Source: a bacterium (GTDB lineage Bacteria; Sumerlaeota; Sumerlaeia; MVZB01). Taken from it: a stretch of 5,041 nucleotides of DNA. The translations under genes were made by a program, and so were the position numbers. Each line of letters opens with the position of its first letter. Position 1 is the stretch's first letter. The stretch is from the NCBI GenBank assembly GCA_023480605.1, contig JAMCWS010000172.1, positions 1-5,041 of the forward strand, read 5' to 3'. The notes below the pieces were generated by a model, which was not told where the DNA came from, did not search any database, and saw only the letters and a program-made list of their open reading frames with translations. Below, piece after piece: positions 4,518 to 5,041 of the stretch.

Positions 4518-5041
4518 TTAATACTCCTGCCATCGCCGGGCCGCGGCGTTGACCGGCGCCGGGGTCGGCAGGGGCGTCGGTTCGGGCCGCGTGGCCGTGG
4601 GGGTCAGCATGGTCGCCAGGCCGGCGCCCGTCAGGAAAAGGCAGCCGTCGCCCGCGTCGGACGGGTCGTCGTTGAAAAGGTCGAAATTGAGGCGCAGGCT
4701 GCTGGCGTCCTCCAGGCTCGGCGGGGTGTAGACATAAACCCGGACCCGCCCGGCATGGCCGGGGACGATCGGCCAATCGGGGCGGGTGCTGCGCAGGCGC
4801 ACCGAAGCTGTCGTGCTCGGGTCGAGCGTGGCCAGGCGCGCGCGCGGACTGGGCGAACGGCCGGCGTCGGCGGTGTTGGCTTCGACGGTGAATTCGCCCC
4901 GGCACAGACGCTCGGCGTCGATGCGGAGGCCGTTTTCGAGTCGCGTCCATGAACCGAAATTTTTCGTGTTGCCAGCCGCCATGATGATCAACGCCTTCTG
5001 GTAATCATAGCGGGTTGCGTTCCACCCCGCCCACCGGCATG
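4518..5041 (-). CDS. C-terminal 173 residues of an unrecognised protein with a Pro/Thr-rich tail (5' end beyond the window)
   Basis: The frame is open from the right edge (first full codon 5037-5039) to TAA at 4518-4520. A TTG at 4991 and an ATG at 4982 could be starts, but the frame continues upstream without a stop (WAGWNATRYDYQKALIIMAAG), and those residues look like ordinary protein sequence, so a 5'-truncated longer gene is more likely. The visible part has alternating short strands suggestive of a beta-rich domain (SWTRLENGLRID, GRVRVYVYTPP, SLRLNFDLFNDDPSDAGDGCLFL). It then ends with a Pro/Thr-rich stretch TPTATRPEPTPLPTPAP (146-162) and a short polar end ARRWQEY. Such linkers are typical of exported proteins, so it is probably a surface or secreted protein. 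I do not recognise the family. It is followed by a repeat copy and the secreted barrel-like protein gene. Confidence 0.7.
   Translation of the reverse strand, partial: CRWAGWNATRYDYQKALIIMAAGNTKNFGSWTRLENGLRIDAERLCRGEFTVEANTADAGRSPSPRARLATLDPSTTASVRLRSTRPDWPIVPGHAGRVRVYVYTPPSLEDASSLRLNFDLFNDDPSDAGDGCLFLTGAGLATMLTPTATRPEPTPLPTPAPVNAAARRWQEY

Noticed and set aside
4057..4950. Minus-strand frame of 297 codons overlapping two genes
   Set aside because: Its translation is Arg/Pro/Ala-rich and typical of an out-of-frame GC-rich shadow, and it spans the repeat-containing gap.

Overview
The window is a GC-rich stretch of bacterial DNA. All five well-supported genes and one 5'-truncated gene lie on the minus strand. 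The host cannot be placed with confidence. The GC-rich codons, a Pro/Thr-rich tail on a probable exported protein, and repeated CACGAAA-type tracts in the gaps between genes recall environmental, mostly uncultured lineages (planctomycete/verrucomicrobial-like phyla or deep-branching Desulfobacterota/Myxococcota-like groups). That placement is an impression only.

Right half (5041 to about 3138, read leftward): the C-terminal 173 residues of an unrecognised protein with a Pro/Thr-rich tail come first. A 150-base gap follows, holding one repeat copy and two small hairpins. Next is a complete secreted protein of 379 residues with a clear signal peptide and a sequence suggestive of an alpha/beta (TIM-like) barrel, of unknown function. 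A hairpin followed by a U-run on the minus strand probably ends this unit.

Middle (about 3137 to 2611): about 530 bases in which I see no gene, only weak hairpins and repeat-like tracts.

Left half (2610 to 1, read leftward): four genes in a row. They encode an inositol-monophosphatase-family phosphatase, a YhcH/NanQ-like protein (sialic acid anomerase family), a NeuA-like CMP-sugar synthetase, and the start of a DUF115/MptE-like protein of the kind found with nonulosonic-acid and flagellin glycosylation genes. Together they look like the late part of a pathway that activates a sialic-acid-like sugar and attaches it to a surface structure: dephosphorylation, anomer interconversion, CMP activation, transfer. 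No NeuB or NeuC homologue lies in the window, so the sugar is unknown.

The most notable non-coding features are: a nearly perfect inverted repeat with 30-base arms between the phosphatase and yhcH-like genes; a related copy 2.6 kb away; a degenerate ATCGTG/ATCGTA hexamer array between the neuA-like and DUF115 genes; and a perfect 24-base inverted duplication joining the very first bases of the window to the interior of the yhcH-like gene. The last may be an assembly or chimera mark.
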